Shown here piece by piece: positions 41,462 through 49,297 of a DNA stretch of 64,000 nt. Each line of letters opens with the position of its first letter. The stretch's first letter is position 1. Below the pieces are notes generated by a model, which saw only the letters and a list, made by a program, of their open reading frames with translations, made no database searches and had not been told where the DNA came from. The DNA is from Granulicella tundricola MP5ACTX9 (GTDB lineage: Bacteria > Acidobacteriota > Terriglobia > Terriglobales > Acidobacteriaceae): positions 51,222 to 115,221 of the forward strand of contig NC_015060.1 in assembly GCF_000178975.2 (NCBI RefSeq), in the 5' to 3' direction. The position numbers were made by a program, and so were the translations under genes.

Positions 41462-41905
41462 ATGCTCATTCAAAAGCTCGAACCGCTCTTCTTCAAAGAA
41501 AACACACATCTCGTCGAAGTTTTGGACAAAAGCAACGGGATTTGGACCGCAGAAAAGTCCCGTGGTTATGGAATCTTGGTCATCTCCTATAACAACCTTC
41601 GGTTCGGTATTCCGCTGCGCTCCCACATTAAACACCAGGCGCGTTTCCTGACCGACGGCACCAAGGGACTTGACTATTCGAAAGCTGTTTTGCTTACGAA
41701 GGACGAGTACATTTCGACGACTCCATTCATGATCCCGCCTGATGAGTACGTGAAAATAAAAGACCGAACCCATCACATCAATGGCCAATTCGCCAAATAT
41801 GTAGAGAAGTACGTCACGGCCGTTCAGAAGAACGATGAAAATGTGCTGCGGAATTATAAGTTTTCAACACTACAGAATTACGGCCTTGAACTTGGGCTCA
41901 AATAG
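41462..41905 (+). CDS. type III toxin endoribonuclease, TenpN-like
   Basis: A 147-aa protein resembling the ToxN/AbiQ/TenpN superfamily of RNA-guided-inhibited endoRNases. Family-like features: an N-terminal ENTHLVEVLDKSNG, RGYGILVISYNNLRFGIPLR followed by SHIKHQARF, then GLDYSKAVLLTKDEYI, and the C-terminal helical part HHINGQFAKYVEKYVTAVQK ending KFSTLQNYGLEL. The Lys/His and Ser-Lys positions fit the TenpN group best. By family it cleaves mRNA and its own antitoxin RNA. The locus order (promoter, RNA repeats, short terminator, toxin) is diagnostic and supports the call more than the weak sequence similarity. ATG 41462 with a poor ribosome-binding site. Confidence 0.8.
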   Translation: MLIQKLEPLFFKENTHLVEVLDKSNGIWTAEKSRGYGILVISYNNLRFGIPLRSHIKHQARFLTDGTKGLDYSKAVLLTKDEYISTTPFMIPPDEYVKIKDRTHHINGQFAKYVEKYVTAVQKNDENVLRNYKFSTLQNYGLELGLK

Positions 41906-41995
41906 AAGCCAAACTGGGCTGCCTGCTGCTAACGGTGACGTTGAGGCACGATAAACATCCTCGATCATCTCCTACTGTGGCTTATAGGATCAGGC

Positions 41996-42469
41996 ATGGG
42001 ATTTGCGGCATATTGTAAGAACGGCCATCTGGTAGGGATTGTTCAAAGCCCTAGAACAGGGAGCGACTTGCGGAGGCTCGCTGAGCGTCACGCAACAGGC
42101 ATCCCATTTTTCTCTCCGTTCTGCAAGGAATGTGGAGAGGCGACCGTGAGTCAATGCCCTCACTGTGAAGCTCGGATCGAGCTAAATGCAAAATATTGTG
42201 GAAGTTGCGGGAAAGTGCTTCCCTGGACTGAAAACGCCTTGGCGGCCGCTCGCGCTTACACCGATGACCTAGACGAGTTCACCTCGGACGAGAAGGAAAA
42301 GCTAAACGAAAATTTCAAGGTTTTGACCAAAGACTCCCCATCCGTACCTCTAGCAGTAAGGCTATTGCAAAAAGCTGTTGCGAAGGCTGGCCCCGTAGTG
42401 GGTTCGGCCATCCTAGAAATTGCTAAGACACTGGCTACGGCGGAGGCCAAGAAGCATTTGGGCATCTGA
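41996..42469 (+). CDS. DUF2321-like double zinc-ribbon protein
   Basis: 157 aa starting MGFAAYCKNGHLVG. The first 80 residues carry a zinc-ribbon pair: CKNGH, FCKECGEATVSQCPHCEAR and KYCGSCGKVLPW, the layout of DUF2321. The C-terminal half is helical (YTDDLDEFTSDEKEKLNENF, LAVRLLQKAVAKAGPVVGSA) and might oligomerise or attach to a membrane. No enzymatic motif. It follows the toxin by about 90 bases but has its own leader, so it is probably not part of the toxin-antitoxin unit. Genes of this family are widespread as single accessory genes. Confidence 0.75.
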   Translation: MGFAAYCKNGHLVGIVQSPRTGSDLRRLAERHATGIPFFSPFCKECGEATVSQCPHCEARIELNAKYCGSCGKVLPWTENALAAARAYTDDLDEFTSDEKEKLNENFKVLTKDSPSVPLAVRLLQKAVAKAGPVVGSAILEIAKTLATAEAKKHLGI

Positions 42470-42515
42470 GCCCATCTGACTGATCGAGGTTCGGGACGAG
42501 CAGACCAAACTTGCA

Positions 42516-42614
42516 ATGAAGACGGGCACGCTCGATCCCGCGCTGGAGCAGCGCGGCCAGGCCATCTTAGGGGAAATCATCGAACACCAGACCCGGCATA
42601 TAGGGTGTGCCTGA
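42516..42614 (+). other. short open frame, possible gene fragment
   Basis: A 32-codon frame MKTGTLDPALEQRGQAILGE with protein-like composition, open back to 42479, ending at TGA 42612-42614. It looks like the tail of a lost gene rather than a complete one. No ribosome-binding site. Confidence 0.25.
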
Positions 42615-42617
42615 AAG

Positions 42618-42839
42618 CTATCGTTTTCCTGAACTTTTACCGGACCTGTAAGGTTTTCTCGGTTTCAGCGGAAGGGCGGGGAGACCTCGACGTAGGGCAA
42701 TAATCCCTTCCTGAATTGCCACGCTGCCGGGTGGGTCCATTTCAGAAGAAACCCAGGCCAGGTTCCGGTTGATGAGCGTGTGATAGTCGGCAGGGTATTT
42801 TGCCTTAAGTTCCGCGGCGGCTTCTTCCAGAAGGTTCAT
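42618..42839 (-). CDS. small hypothetical protein (73 aa), last gene of a minus-strand operon
   Basis: MNLLEEAAAELKAKYPADYH begins a charged N-terminal helix; the C-terminus is basic and Pro-rich (LPLKPRKPYRSGKSSGKR). No signal or membrane segment. The gene lies 57 bases after the Rap1a-like gene and is the last of five small genes running from 43913 to 42618. No family recognised. Confidence 0.5.
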   Translation of the reverse strand: MNLLEEAAAELKAKYPADYHTLINRNLAWVSSEMDPPGSVAIQEGIIALRRGLPALPLKPRKPYRSGKSSGKR

Positions 42840-42896
42840 AGCGGAAGTTTACTCTCGGCCCCCTTGACCGCCAACGGTCACGAAAACAGCGCGGGA

Positions 42897-43259
42897 CTAA
42901 TGCTTGACAGGGCAAGGAAACGCTTGCCGCACGGCTCTTATCGTCAGAGTGCCAGGGTCTAGATTCAACATCTCGGGATGATCGTCCAGGTATTTGTAAA
43001 CGATTATCCCAAGTTGAGTGTTGGTCGTTCCAGCTGCTACACAGCGGGTTTTCGTTCCCATCTCATAGCCCATAGTGATGGCTGTTACGAAGACCACACA
43101 GGTGACGTATCGCAGATGGTCGTTTTCGGAGAGTGAGTTTTCAGGTTTCGTTGTCAGCTGGCAGCTTTGATATAGGCCCAGACCTGACGTTTGAGCCATG
43201 GGCGTAGGGTCGGTATTTTGCGAGTAAAGACCAGCAAGTAGCGCTAAAGGTAGAAGCAT
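42897..43259 (-). CDS. Rap1a/Tai-like immunity protein
   Basis: 120 aa with an N-terminal signal-like stretch MLLPLALLAGLYSQ, so probably periplasmic. The core matches the Rap1a/Tai pattern: GLGLYQSCQL at the N-terminal helix, HLRYVTCVVFVTAITMG in place of the YVxGxxDA region, a Cys in TKTRCVA, TNTQLGIIVYKYLDDHPEML and TIRAVRQAFPCPVKH with the closing Cys-Pro. Known members neutralise type VI secretion amidase effectors in the periplasm. No matching effector gene is nearby, so it could be an orphan immunity gene. Confidence 0.65.
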   Translation of the reverse strand: MLLPLALLAGLYSQNTDPTPMAQTSGLGLYQSCQLTTKPENSLSENDHLRYVTCVVFVTAITMGYEMGTKTRCVAAGTTNTQLGIIVYKYLDDHPEMLNLDPGTLTIRAVRQAFPCPVKH

Positions 43260-43281
43260 GTCGCCATGTTCTCATGCGTAG

Positions 43282-43539
43282 TTAGTGACGGCCAGGTGGT
43301 GTGTTGTCATATCCCCGTTCCTTCTTCCACTTCAGGTAGGCTTCCTTTGCAGCATCGAACCATTCATCATGCCTAGGCTCTTCGCATAGCTCCACAATGT
43401 ACTCTCCCAAGGCAAGGTAACGGCCATAGGGCGAATGTTCAGGCCACCCGTACCAAGCCGTGTATTCCTCACCAAGGCTGTTGTTTATGAGCATCGTTCT
43501 GTGCCGGTGTTCGTCTGTTTCCTTCTTTGTTTTCGCCAT
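43282..43539 (-). CDS. small hypothetical protein (85 aa)
   Basis: Starts MAKTKKETDEHRHRTMLINN. Aromatic-rich middle (EEYTAWYGWPEHSPYGRYLA) and a helical end with DAAKEAYLKWKKERGYDN. Cytoplasmic. It begins three bases after the stop of the preceding gene, so the two are probably co-translated. No family recognised. Confidence 0.6.
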   Translation of the reverse strand: MAKTKKETDEHRHRTMLINNSLGEEYTAWYGWPEHSPYGRYLALGEYIVELCEEPRHDEWFDAAKEAYLKWKKERGYDNTPPGRH

Positions 43540-43542
43540 AAT

Positions 43543-43743
43543 CTAAGCCCTCTGATTGCATATCGCACAAGTTTTGCGGTGGTCTGAAAGCTTCTCCCAT
43601 ACCCGGTTATCGGCATACATCGGGATCGGGACGCCCGTTTGCACCATGTGGGCGATGTAAGGACCGGCCATAGGATACCGATTAGCGAAATCTTCTATGA
43701 GCTTCAGCCCAATGGGGCAGAGCGGCGGAACGCTATCTATCAT
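43543..43743 (-). CDS. small hypothetical protein (66 aa) with C-terminal Cys pair
   Basis: MIDSVPPLCPIGLKLIEDFA is followed by a helical segment and ends DHRKTCAICNQRA, a CxxC motif that could bind zinc or form a disulfide. Its start ATG overlaps the stop of the upstream gene (ATGA, 43740-43743). No membrane segment and no recognised family. Tight coupling to both neighbours supports it being translated. Confidence 0.6.
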   Translation of the reverse strand: MIDSVPPLCPIGLKLIEDFANRYPMAGPYIAHMVQTGVPIPMYADNRVWEKLSDHRKTCAICNQRA

Positions 43744-43913
43744 TTACGCTTGTCCGAAGGGGGGTCTGCAATCCCCTTCATTCCTTCCTTGAAGCCTCGC
43801 CAGCCTTCGGCGATGCCCTTGAATACTGGCACTGTTTGAAAGAAGCGGACGACCACGACAAGCGCCACTATCCCGACAAACCCGAGAACGATACCAGCGG
43901 CGATAGTGAACAT
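43740..43913 (-). CDS. small single-pass membrane protein (57 aa), first gene of the operon
   Basis: Begins MFTIAAGIVLGFVGIVALVV, one clear transmembrane segment, followed by a basic cytoplasmic tail (FKGIAEGWRGFKEGMKGIAD, ending SDKRK). The stop overlaps the ATG of the next gene by four bases. It is the promoter-proximal gene of the five-gene minus operon and diverges from the gene at 43982. No family recognised. Confidence 0.55.
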   Translation of the reverse strand: MFTIAAGIVLGFVGIVALVVVVRFFQTVPVFKGIAEGWRGFKEGMKGIADPPSDKRK

Positions 43914-43981
43914 GCACTAGAGGCTACATCATCTACGGAACTTGCCCGGTGGCGGGAGCAAACCTTCAGTACAATTCAGCC

Positions 43982-44305
43982 ATGCCAACACACTTGGATG
44001 CGATCTACCTAAACAAACACGAGGACCGGCCCGAAAGTGTCGAGACGGTCATGCTCGAAGGCCAGCCTATGGAGGTGCTTATCAATGACTGGACCTATTA
44101 CAGAGTGCGCGGCGGCGAACATACCGGGGAAAGCTCCGTGCAGATATGCCGGGTGACGTTTCCCAAGTTCGAGGATGACGGCACCGTGATTGACCTTCCT
44201 TTTAGGGTCGGGAAGACTGGCGTTCCCGAGGAGCTAGACACGATCACGCAAGAACAATGGGGCTTATTGCATAGTCAGAGCATCCACATTGGCTTTATCG
44301 GTTAG
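43982..44305 (+). CDS. hypothetical protein (107 aa)
   Basis: ATG 43982 (MPTHLDAIYLNKHEDRPESV) is chosen over an upstream in-frame start because the extra residues look non-coding. The protein is beta-rich (TVMLEGQPMEVLINDWTYYR, SVQICRVTFPKFEDDGTVID) and soluble. No family recognised. It ends just before the HNH-like gene, which begins five bases after its stop, so the two may form a pair. Confidence 0.55.
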   Translation: MPTHLDAIYLNKHEDRPESVETVMLEGQPMEVLINDWTYYRVRGGEHTGESSVQICRVTFPKFEDDGTVIDLPFRVGKTGVPEELDTITQEQWGLLHSQSIHIGFIG

Positions 44306-44309
44306 GGCT

Positions 44310-45041
44310 ATGCGCGAGTGTTGGGCGGCCTCTCTCGGAAACTGTCGTGGCGGGATTAGCCGCGAACATGTCGTTTCGCAGTGTTTGTTTTCCAGTGGAA
44401 GCATCACCGTAAAGGGCCTTGATTGGTGCGCGGGCGAGGCGAAGACCATTGGCATCCAAGGCCTTACTCGTAACATTCTGTGCGAGGGCCACAACTCCGA
44501 TCTAAGCCCCTTGGATGCCGTTGCTCTGCAAACCTTTGACAGCTTCGACTCCGCTATCAAGCTCCGCGATTTTCGCCAGCAGTACAGCCCGAAAATAAAC
44601 TGGACGCTTCGCACCTTCGATATTGACGGCAAGTTGCTAGAACGATGGTTTCTAAAGACCCTTATCAATATCACCTTAGATAAAACCTGGATCATCGGAA
44701 CTGGGGAGCGCGAACTCGGTAAGCCTTCGATTGAATTGATCGAAATTGCATTTGGGCTGCGTGGCTTTAGCCCGAACGAAGGTCTGCTCGTTTCGGCACA
44801 CGTCGGCTACACGGGCGATTTACGCCAAGGCCTTTCTTTCACTCCACTGACTGAGGGCGGCAATCTCGTGGCCGGTAGATTTTCCTTTGCATGTTTGCAG
44901 TTTCTTTTGAACCTTTCCCCTCACCACCTGCGATTCGATGGAACTTCACAGCTGCTGCATCATCTGCGCTGGATATATTTCGCAATGACCGACTCTCGCA
45001 AGCGCAGCAAGCAATCACATCGAATCCGCTTTAGCTGGTAA
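44310..45041 (+). CDS. HNH-like nuclease family protein
   Basis: About 243 aa from ATG 44310 (MRECWAASLGNCRGGISREH); the frame is open upstream to 44289. The N-terminal region has the layout of a degenerate HNH domain: Cys residues at CWAASLGNC, ISREHVVSQCLF with the catalytic-type His, and LTRNILCEGHNSDLSPLD with Cys, His and Asn in the expected positions. The C-terminal 150 residues (WTLRTFDIDGKLLERWFLKT, FSFACLQFLLNLSPHHLRFD) are unrecognised and may bind the target. Probably a DNA or RNA nuclease; this family occurs as isolated accessory genes. Confidence 0.6.
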   Translation: MRECWAASLGNCRGGISREHVVSQCLFSSGSITVKGLDWCAGEAKTIGIQGLTRNILCEGHNSDLSPLDAVALQTFDSFDSAIKLRDFRQQYSPKINWTLRTFDIDGKLLERWFLKTLINITLDKTWIIGTGERELGKPSIELIEIAFGLRGFSPNEGLLVSAHVGYTGDLRQGLSFTPLTEGGNLVAGRFSFACLQFLLNLSPHHLRFDGTSQLLHHLRWIYFAMTDSRKRSKQSHRIRFSW

Positions 45042-45317
45042 TAGCTTCACCGGCAGCGGATCGGAATACACCAATCAGGATCGGGACCGCCCGCACCGAA
45101 GTTTCGATGAAATCCGGCAACCAGGTAAATACCATGAGGAGCCAGTCGGCAGACGCGACATTTCAGGCGCGGCAGCACGTCACGAATGTTGGGTTTGGGC
45201 CTAATTCTGGGGCCATGGGGTGAAGGCACAGAGGCGCAGACAACTCCCCAGGCAAAGCAGTCTCCTTGGAATTCCGCAGGTTTGATTGGACCGGCCTCGT
45301 GTTGGCGCCCGATAGGA

Positions 45318-47055
45318 ATGGTTCTGGCGCACATTTGGTGATTCTTCCCAGCGGCTGTTCTGAGGCGTAAGACAGAAGCAGCTCTGGTGATCTCCGTTCC
45401 CCGCCTATGCGTGAAGGAACGCTGATCCCTGATATTGCAGAAGTCGAGTTGATCAGTCTTGGCCGCGTCGCCGGGGCGATCGAGATGCGGTTGAAGACGT
45501 GCCGTGTCTCTGCCACGTGTCCGGCTTGTGGAACTTCCTGTCGGAAGGTGCATAGCCGGTACGGCCGGCGCCTGGCGGACCTGCCATGGCACGGCGTTCC
45601 GGTCGTGATTCATTTGCAGACGCGAAGGTTCTTCTGCCTTGAGCCGGGTTGCCGGCGCAAGGTCTTTACGGAACCTCTGCCGGGTACGGTGTCGCGCTAT
45701 GGACGAAGGAGTTGCCGGTCAAGCGAGGCTTTGCGCTGGATGACGCTTTCGCTGGGCGGACGAGCGGGAGCGAGACTGGCGGAGCGTTTGGGTCTGCTGG
45801 CGAGCCGGTCAACGCTGCTGCGTGAGCTTCATCACCGCAGACCTGCGGCCGTGGTCCAGGCTCCGCGCGTGCTGGGCATCGACGACTGGGCATGGCGCAA
45901 GGGCCATCGCTACGGCACGATCCTATGCGATCTTGAGACGCGCAAGGTGGTCGACCTGCTTCCCGACCGCGACGCCAACACGGTGGCCGCATGGCTTCGC
46001 CGGCATCCTGGGACAGAGATCATCAGCCGCGACCGCGGCGGTATCTACGCCGAGGCCGCTCGCAGGGCGGCCCCTCAAGCTATGCAGGTAGCGGACCGCT
46101 GGCACCTGTTGCGCAACCTCAGTGAAGCGCTGTGCCGCGCGATTGCTCCGCATCACCGCCTCTTCTCGCAAGCAGCAAGAGCCAGCCGCCTTGAGGATCT
46201 CGCACCCGCTCCACCTTCTGTCGCTCCATGGAGCCAGCGCGAACTGCTGGTTCAACAAGCCAACCGGCAGAGACGATATGAGCGGTGGCAGCAGGTGCGG
46301 GAACTCTTCCTGAAGACAGGCGCTCCGGATCAGGAACTCGCACGGCAGCTTGGCATCGATCATCGAACAGTGAAGAAGTTCAGAATCGCTGAAGTGTATC
46401 CGGAAGCGAAGCCCCGGGTTCGTGAGTCCATAGTCGACGACCATGCAAGCTATCTCGATCGGCGGCTGAGAGAAGGTTGTCGCAGTTCAACAATACTCTG
46501 GCGTGAGCTACGAAAGCTGGGCTTCCAAGGACAGGTGAACAGCGTGCGCTATTGGCTTCGGCAGCGCCGTAGTTACCGGACCCGAGCTGCAAGCCCACCA
46601 CAACGACCGGCTCTGCGTGCCTCGCCACGACAGGTCGTGTGGCTCATCCTCAAGGCCGCGCCTTTCGCAAAGGATATGCTGGAAGAGGTGTATCAAACGT
46701 CACCCGAGATCAGCCAGCTCGCTCAGCTTGCCACGAGCTTCTTCCGCATCTTCCGCGAACGCGACCTGGCAGCGCTGACGCCATGGCTTGAAGCCGCACA
46801 CGGTACCGCCCTGGCAGCCTTCGCTGCTGGTCTGGAAAGAGACTTCGACGCCGTACGCGAAGCTCTTAGACTGCCATGGAGCCAGGGTCATGTCGAGGGC
46901 CAGGTGCATCGGCTCAAGCTCATCAAACGCCAGATGTACGGCAGAGCCGGCTTCGAGTTGCTACGCTTGCGCGTGCTCCAGCAGGGCTGAAATTGGTTAC
47001 TCGAACACCACGCAAATACACATCAGCTCATCACCAAATGTGCGCCAGAACCATT
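45318..47055 (+). mobile_element. ISL3-family insertion sequence
   Basis: Bounded by inverted repeats: GGTTCTGGCGCACATTTGG (45320-45338) with TGAT, and its complement CCAAATGTGCGCCAGAACC (47034-47052). About 1.74 kb with a single transposase gene. Its right end touches a fragment of an ISNCY-type end, so the two elements are nested or adjacent. No clear target duplication could be read. Confidence 0.88.
45407..46990 (+). CDS. ISL3-family transposase
   Basis: A 527-aa protein. N-terminal zinc finger CPACGTSCRKVHSRYGRRLA and FFCLEPGCRRKVF, helix-turn-helix LAERLGLLASRSTLLRELHH, then the DDE domain: GIDDWAWRKGHRYGTILCDL (first Asp), IISRDRGGIYAEAARRAAPQ (second Asp), ADRWHLLRNL, and the late SQGHVEGQVHRLKLIKRQMY containing the Glu and the family's closing motif. 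Full-length, no frameshift. ATG 45407 within 90 bases of the left inverted repeat. Confidence 0.92.
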   Translation: MREGTLIPDIAEVELISLGRVAGAIEMRLKTCRVSATCPACGTSCRKVHSRYGRRLADLPWHGVPVVIHLQTRRFFCLEPGCRRKVFTEPLPGTVSRYGRRSCRSSEALRWMTLSLGGRAGARLAERLGLLASRSTLLRELHHRRPAAVVQAPRVLGIDDWAWRKGHRYGTILCDLETRKVVDLLPDRDANTVAAWLRRHPGTEIISRDRGGIYAEAARRAAPQAMQVADRWHLLRNLSEALCRAIAPHHRLFSQAARASRLEDLAPAPPSVAPWSQRELLVQQANRQRRYERWQQVRELFLKTGAPDQELARQLGIDHRTVKKFRIAEVYPEAKPRVRESIVDDHASYLDRRLREGCRSSTILWRELRKLGFQGQVNSVRYWLRQRRSYRTRAASPPQRPALRASPRQVVWLILKAAPFAKDMLEEVYQTSPEISQLAQLATSFFRIFRERDLAALTPWLEAAHGTALAAFAAGLERDFDAVREALRLPWSQGHVEGQVHRLKLIKRQMYGRAGFELLRLRVLQQG

Positions 47056-47080
47056 TCTAATGAGCCGCTACACAACGTGT
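47053..47080 (+). repeat. fragment of an ISNCY-type end next to the ISL3 right end
   Basis: ATTTCTAATGAGCCGCTACA (47054-47073) matches the right terminal repeat of the ISNCY element at 48665-48685 and faces the element's left end across about 7 bases. It may be part of another copy or of a junction left by rearrangement. Confidence 0.55.
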
Positions 47081-48685
47081 TGTAGCTCATTAGAAATGAC
47101 AGGGTGGCTAGCCCATTAGAAGTGTCAGTATAAGTCAACTTGTTGATGTATTTGTCTAACAATCCATACCAGTCGTCGTGCGGTGCGTAATGTGGGAATC
47201 GACGTACTGTGTCGATTTCCAAGGACTGTGGGGAAGGGTGGGAGACCGACAGCTTCATGGTCGGTCTTCCATGCTTTCCATCAGGCCGTCATTTCCACCG
47301 CGGGCGCCGTCGCGATTTCCTTGTAGTCTGGTCCGTACACTTGGCGTGGCCGCTTCTTATATCCGCCCTTGTCGCTATTTGTTTGGATCTTCGGTTGATG
47401 CTTTATATCTTGCTGCGCCTTCACGACGGCGAGTGCGTGGCTGAGCCGCTTGTTCTCAACGATGGCCGTGTGACTCACACGCTGGTCCTTGCTGAAGACG
47501 CGATAGGGAAGCGAGTGGCCTTTCCATCGGACCTCGAGCGGTCGATCGCTAAAGTCATAGACCTCGACGTACTGGCCTGTCAGCTTGTCTGCCATCTCAC
47601 TGCGTTCCAGGATGATCTGCCTGCGGTCGTAGGCCAGACTAAGCTGTTGGCTCACGTGCCGCTGTTCGCGATGGCACAGGATGTCCGCAAGCCGGGATGC
47701 CTGTACGTTCAACCGGCGATGCATGTTCTCAGTCCTTACTGCGGGTATTGAGAACTTGTTGTTGAACTCCTCGGCGAACTGCGGCAGGAACGAGTTGCCG
47801 GCGGTCATGTCACAGATGCCAGCCATGCGCAGTTCCTTCACCAGACGATCCTGCAGCGTGCGGTTCGCCCGCTCCACGCGGCCTTTTGCCTGGCTTGAGT
47901 TCGCGCAGAGGATCTCGATGTTGAGTTCTGCGAGTGCTCGCCCGAACTGCGTCATCCCCGAACCGCCCTTGGCATCCGGCCGGTTTACCCGGAAGACGGT
48001 GTGCTTGTCGGAGTAAAAGGCGGTAGGGCAGCCATGCGTTGTGAGATATCCGTTCAGCGCCTCGAAGTAAGAGTCCGTACTCTCGCTCGGCACGAACCGA
48101 AGCTGCATCAGCTTGCTCGTGGCATCGTCGATGAAGACCAGCAACGTGCAAGGCTCACCACGCTGCTCGAACCAGCGGTGGTCGCTGCCATCGATCTGGA
48201 TCAGTTCGCCATAGCTCTCACGCCTGAGCCGCGGTTGGTGGAAGGTTCTTCGTTGCGTTCGCGACAGCCAGAGACCTTCGGCCATCATCCATCGCCGCAG
48301 CGTCTCCTTACCGATCCTGAGCTGATGCTTGTCCAGCAAGACCTCGGTCGCCAGCGTCGGCCCGAAGTCCGCGTACCTGGTCTTGACCAGCTCGACCGCG
48401 TACTTCCGGATGCCTTCGTTGTGACTCCGGTTCGATGTTCTTCCACGTGCCTTGTGGATCAGCCCGCCGCCGCCGTCGGCTTCGTACCGGGCCAGCAGCC
48501 GAAACGCTTGCCGCTCGCTAATCGCGAGCACGGCTGCCGCCGCCACCACTGTCCGACGCCCAGCCCGCACGTCACTCAACACTTCGATCCGCCTCAGATC
48601 GCGCTCGCTCATCGATATCCATCCCATTCTTAGAACCTGACAGTTCTAACGGGGTAGACCATGACATTTCTAACGAGCCGCTACA
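47081..48685 (-). mobile_element. ISNCY/IS1202-type insertion sequence
   Basis: Left end TGTAGCTCATTAGAAATG (47081-47098) with an internal second copy GCCCATTAGAAGTGTCAG (47114-47131); right end GACATTTCTAACGAGCCGCT (48663-48682, then ACA) with an internal copy CTGACAGTTCTAACGGGG (48637-48654). Both ends thus carry two binding-site-like repeats, as several transposases of this type need. About 1.6 kb, one gene. Confidence 0.8.
47281..48627 (-). CDS. ISNCY-family transposase
   Basis: A 448-aa protein (start possibly at the internal MSERDLRRIEVLSDVRAGRR). N-terminal helix-turn-helix VAAAAVLAISERQAFRLLAR, then LSRTQRRTFHQPRLRRESYG, and an rve-type catalytic core: IQIDGSDHRWFEQRGEPCTL (first Asp), FIDDATSKLMQLRFVPSEST, FYSDKHTVFRVN (second Asp) and ANSSQAKGRVERANRTLQDR (Glu). 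The C-terminal beta region with DFSDRPLEVRWKGHSLPYRV is usual for the family. Intact. Confidence 0.9.
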   Translation of the reverse strand: MGWISMSERDLRRIEVLSDVRAGRRTVVAAAAVLAISERQAFRLLARYEADGGGGLIHKARGRTSNRSHNEGIRKYAVELVKTRYADFGPTLATEVLLDKHQLRIGKETLRRWMMAEGLWLSRTQRRTFHQPRLRRESYGELIQIDGSDHRWFEQRGEPCTLLVFIDDATSKLMQLRFVPSESTDSYFEALNGYLTTHGCPTAFYSDKHTVFRVNRPDAKGGSGMTQFGRALAELNIEILCANSSQAKGRVERANRTLQDRLVKELRMAGICDMTAGNSFLPQFAEEFNNKFSIPAVRTENMHRRLNVQASRLADILCHREQRHVSQQLSLAYDRRQIILERSEMADKLTGQYVEVYDFSDRPLEVRWKGHSLPYRVFSKDQRVSHTAIVENKRLSHALAVVKAQQDIKHQPKIQTNSDKGGYKKRPRQVYGPDYKEIATAPAVEMTA

Positions 48686-48772
48686 CAACGAGGAGACGTA
48701 ATGAGCATTATCAGACGTAAAGCCTTTTTTTTGTTACACATAAGATAGCACAAGCGAGCCGCACACAATGAG

Positions 48773-48801
48773 CAAAATGCCGGGGGTGTTCCCCCGGCGC
48801 T
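48773..48801 (-). terminator. terminator of the HU gene
   Basis: On the minus strand: GCCGGGGGAACACCCCCGGC followed by ATTTTG, a 7-base perfect stem with a short loop, 17 bases after the HU stop. Confidence 0.7.
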
Positions 48802-48817
48802 CTCGTGTTTTGATCCG

Positions 48818-49216
48818 CTACTTCTTGGGTGGGACGACAACATCCTTAGCAGCTTTCGAGATCCGCAACTTTACGGTCGTCTTGGCCGCAATCCTGATCG
48901 ACTCGCCGGTGGCCGGGTTGCGGCCTATGCGGGCTGCACGCTGAGACTTTACGAGCTTGCCTAGACCTGGAATTGTGAACTCACCATTCTTTTTGGTCTG
49001 CATGAGAGCCAGTTCAACCAGTCCCGCAAGGAATGCTGCACACTGACCGACTGGAAGCTCCGTTTTTTCAGCCATGTACCGGATAACCTGGATCTTGCTC
49101 ATTTTCTGCACGGCTCCCTTCGAACCGACCGCAACCTTGGTGGACACTGCCTTCTTTCCTACGGCCTTCTTCGCGGGAACCGCTGTTTTCTTCGCTACTG
49201 CTTTCTTCGTCGCCAC
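48818..49216 (-). CDS. HU-family DNA-binding protein with Lys/Ala-rich N-terminal tail
   Basis: 132 aa. The first 38 residues are a histone-like tail (MATKKAVAKKTAVPAKKAVG and following). The HU/IHF fold follows: MSKIQVIRYMAEKTELPVGQ, ALMQTKKNGEFTIPGLGKLV, the DNA-binding arm RIGRNPATGESIRIAAKTTV and the closing KAAKDVVVP. It bends and compacts DNA. A paralogue is at 61876 with the same design. It has its own terminator and lies between two IS elements, probably original chromosomal context. Confidence 0.9.
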   Translation of the reverse strand: MATKKAVAKKTAVPAKKAVGKKAVSTKVAVGSKGAVQKMSKIQVIRYMAEKTELPVGQCAAFLAGLVELALMQTKKNGEFTIPGLGKLVKSQRAARIGRNPATGESIRIAAKTTVKLRISKAAKDVVVPPKK

Positions 49217-49297
49217 TGGATCTCCTCAATAATGAATCTATGCTGGATGCGTTCAAAACTCGACCGGGATGCTTGGGGACCAATCGTGGACGTCTGA

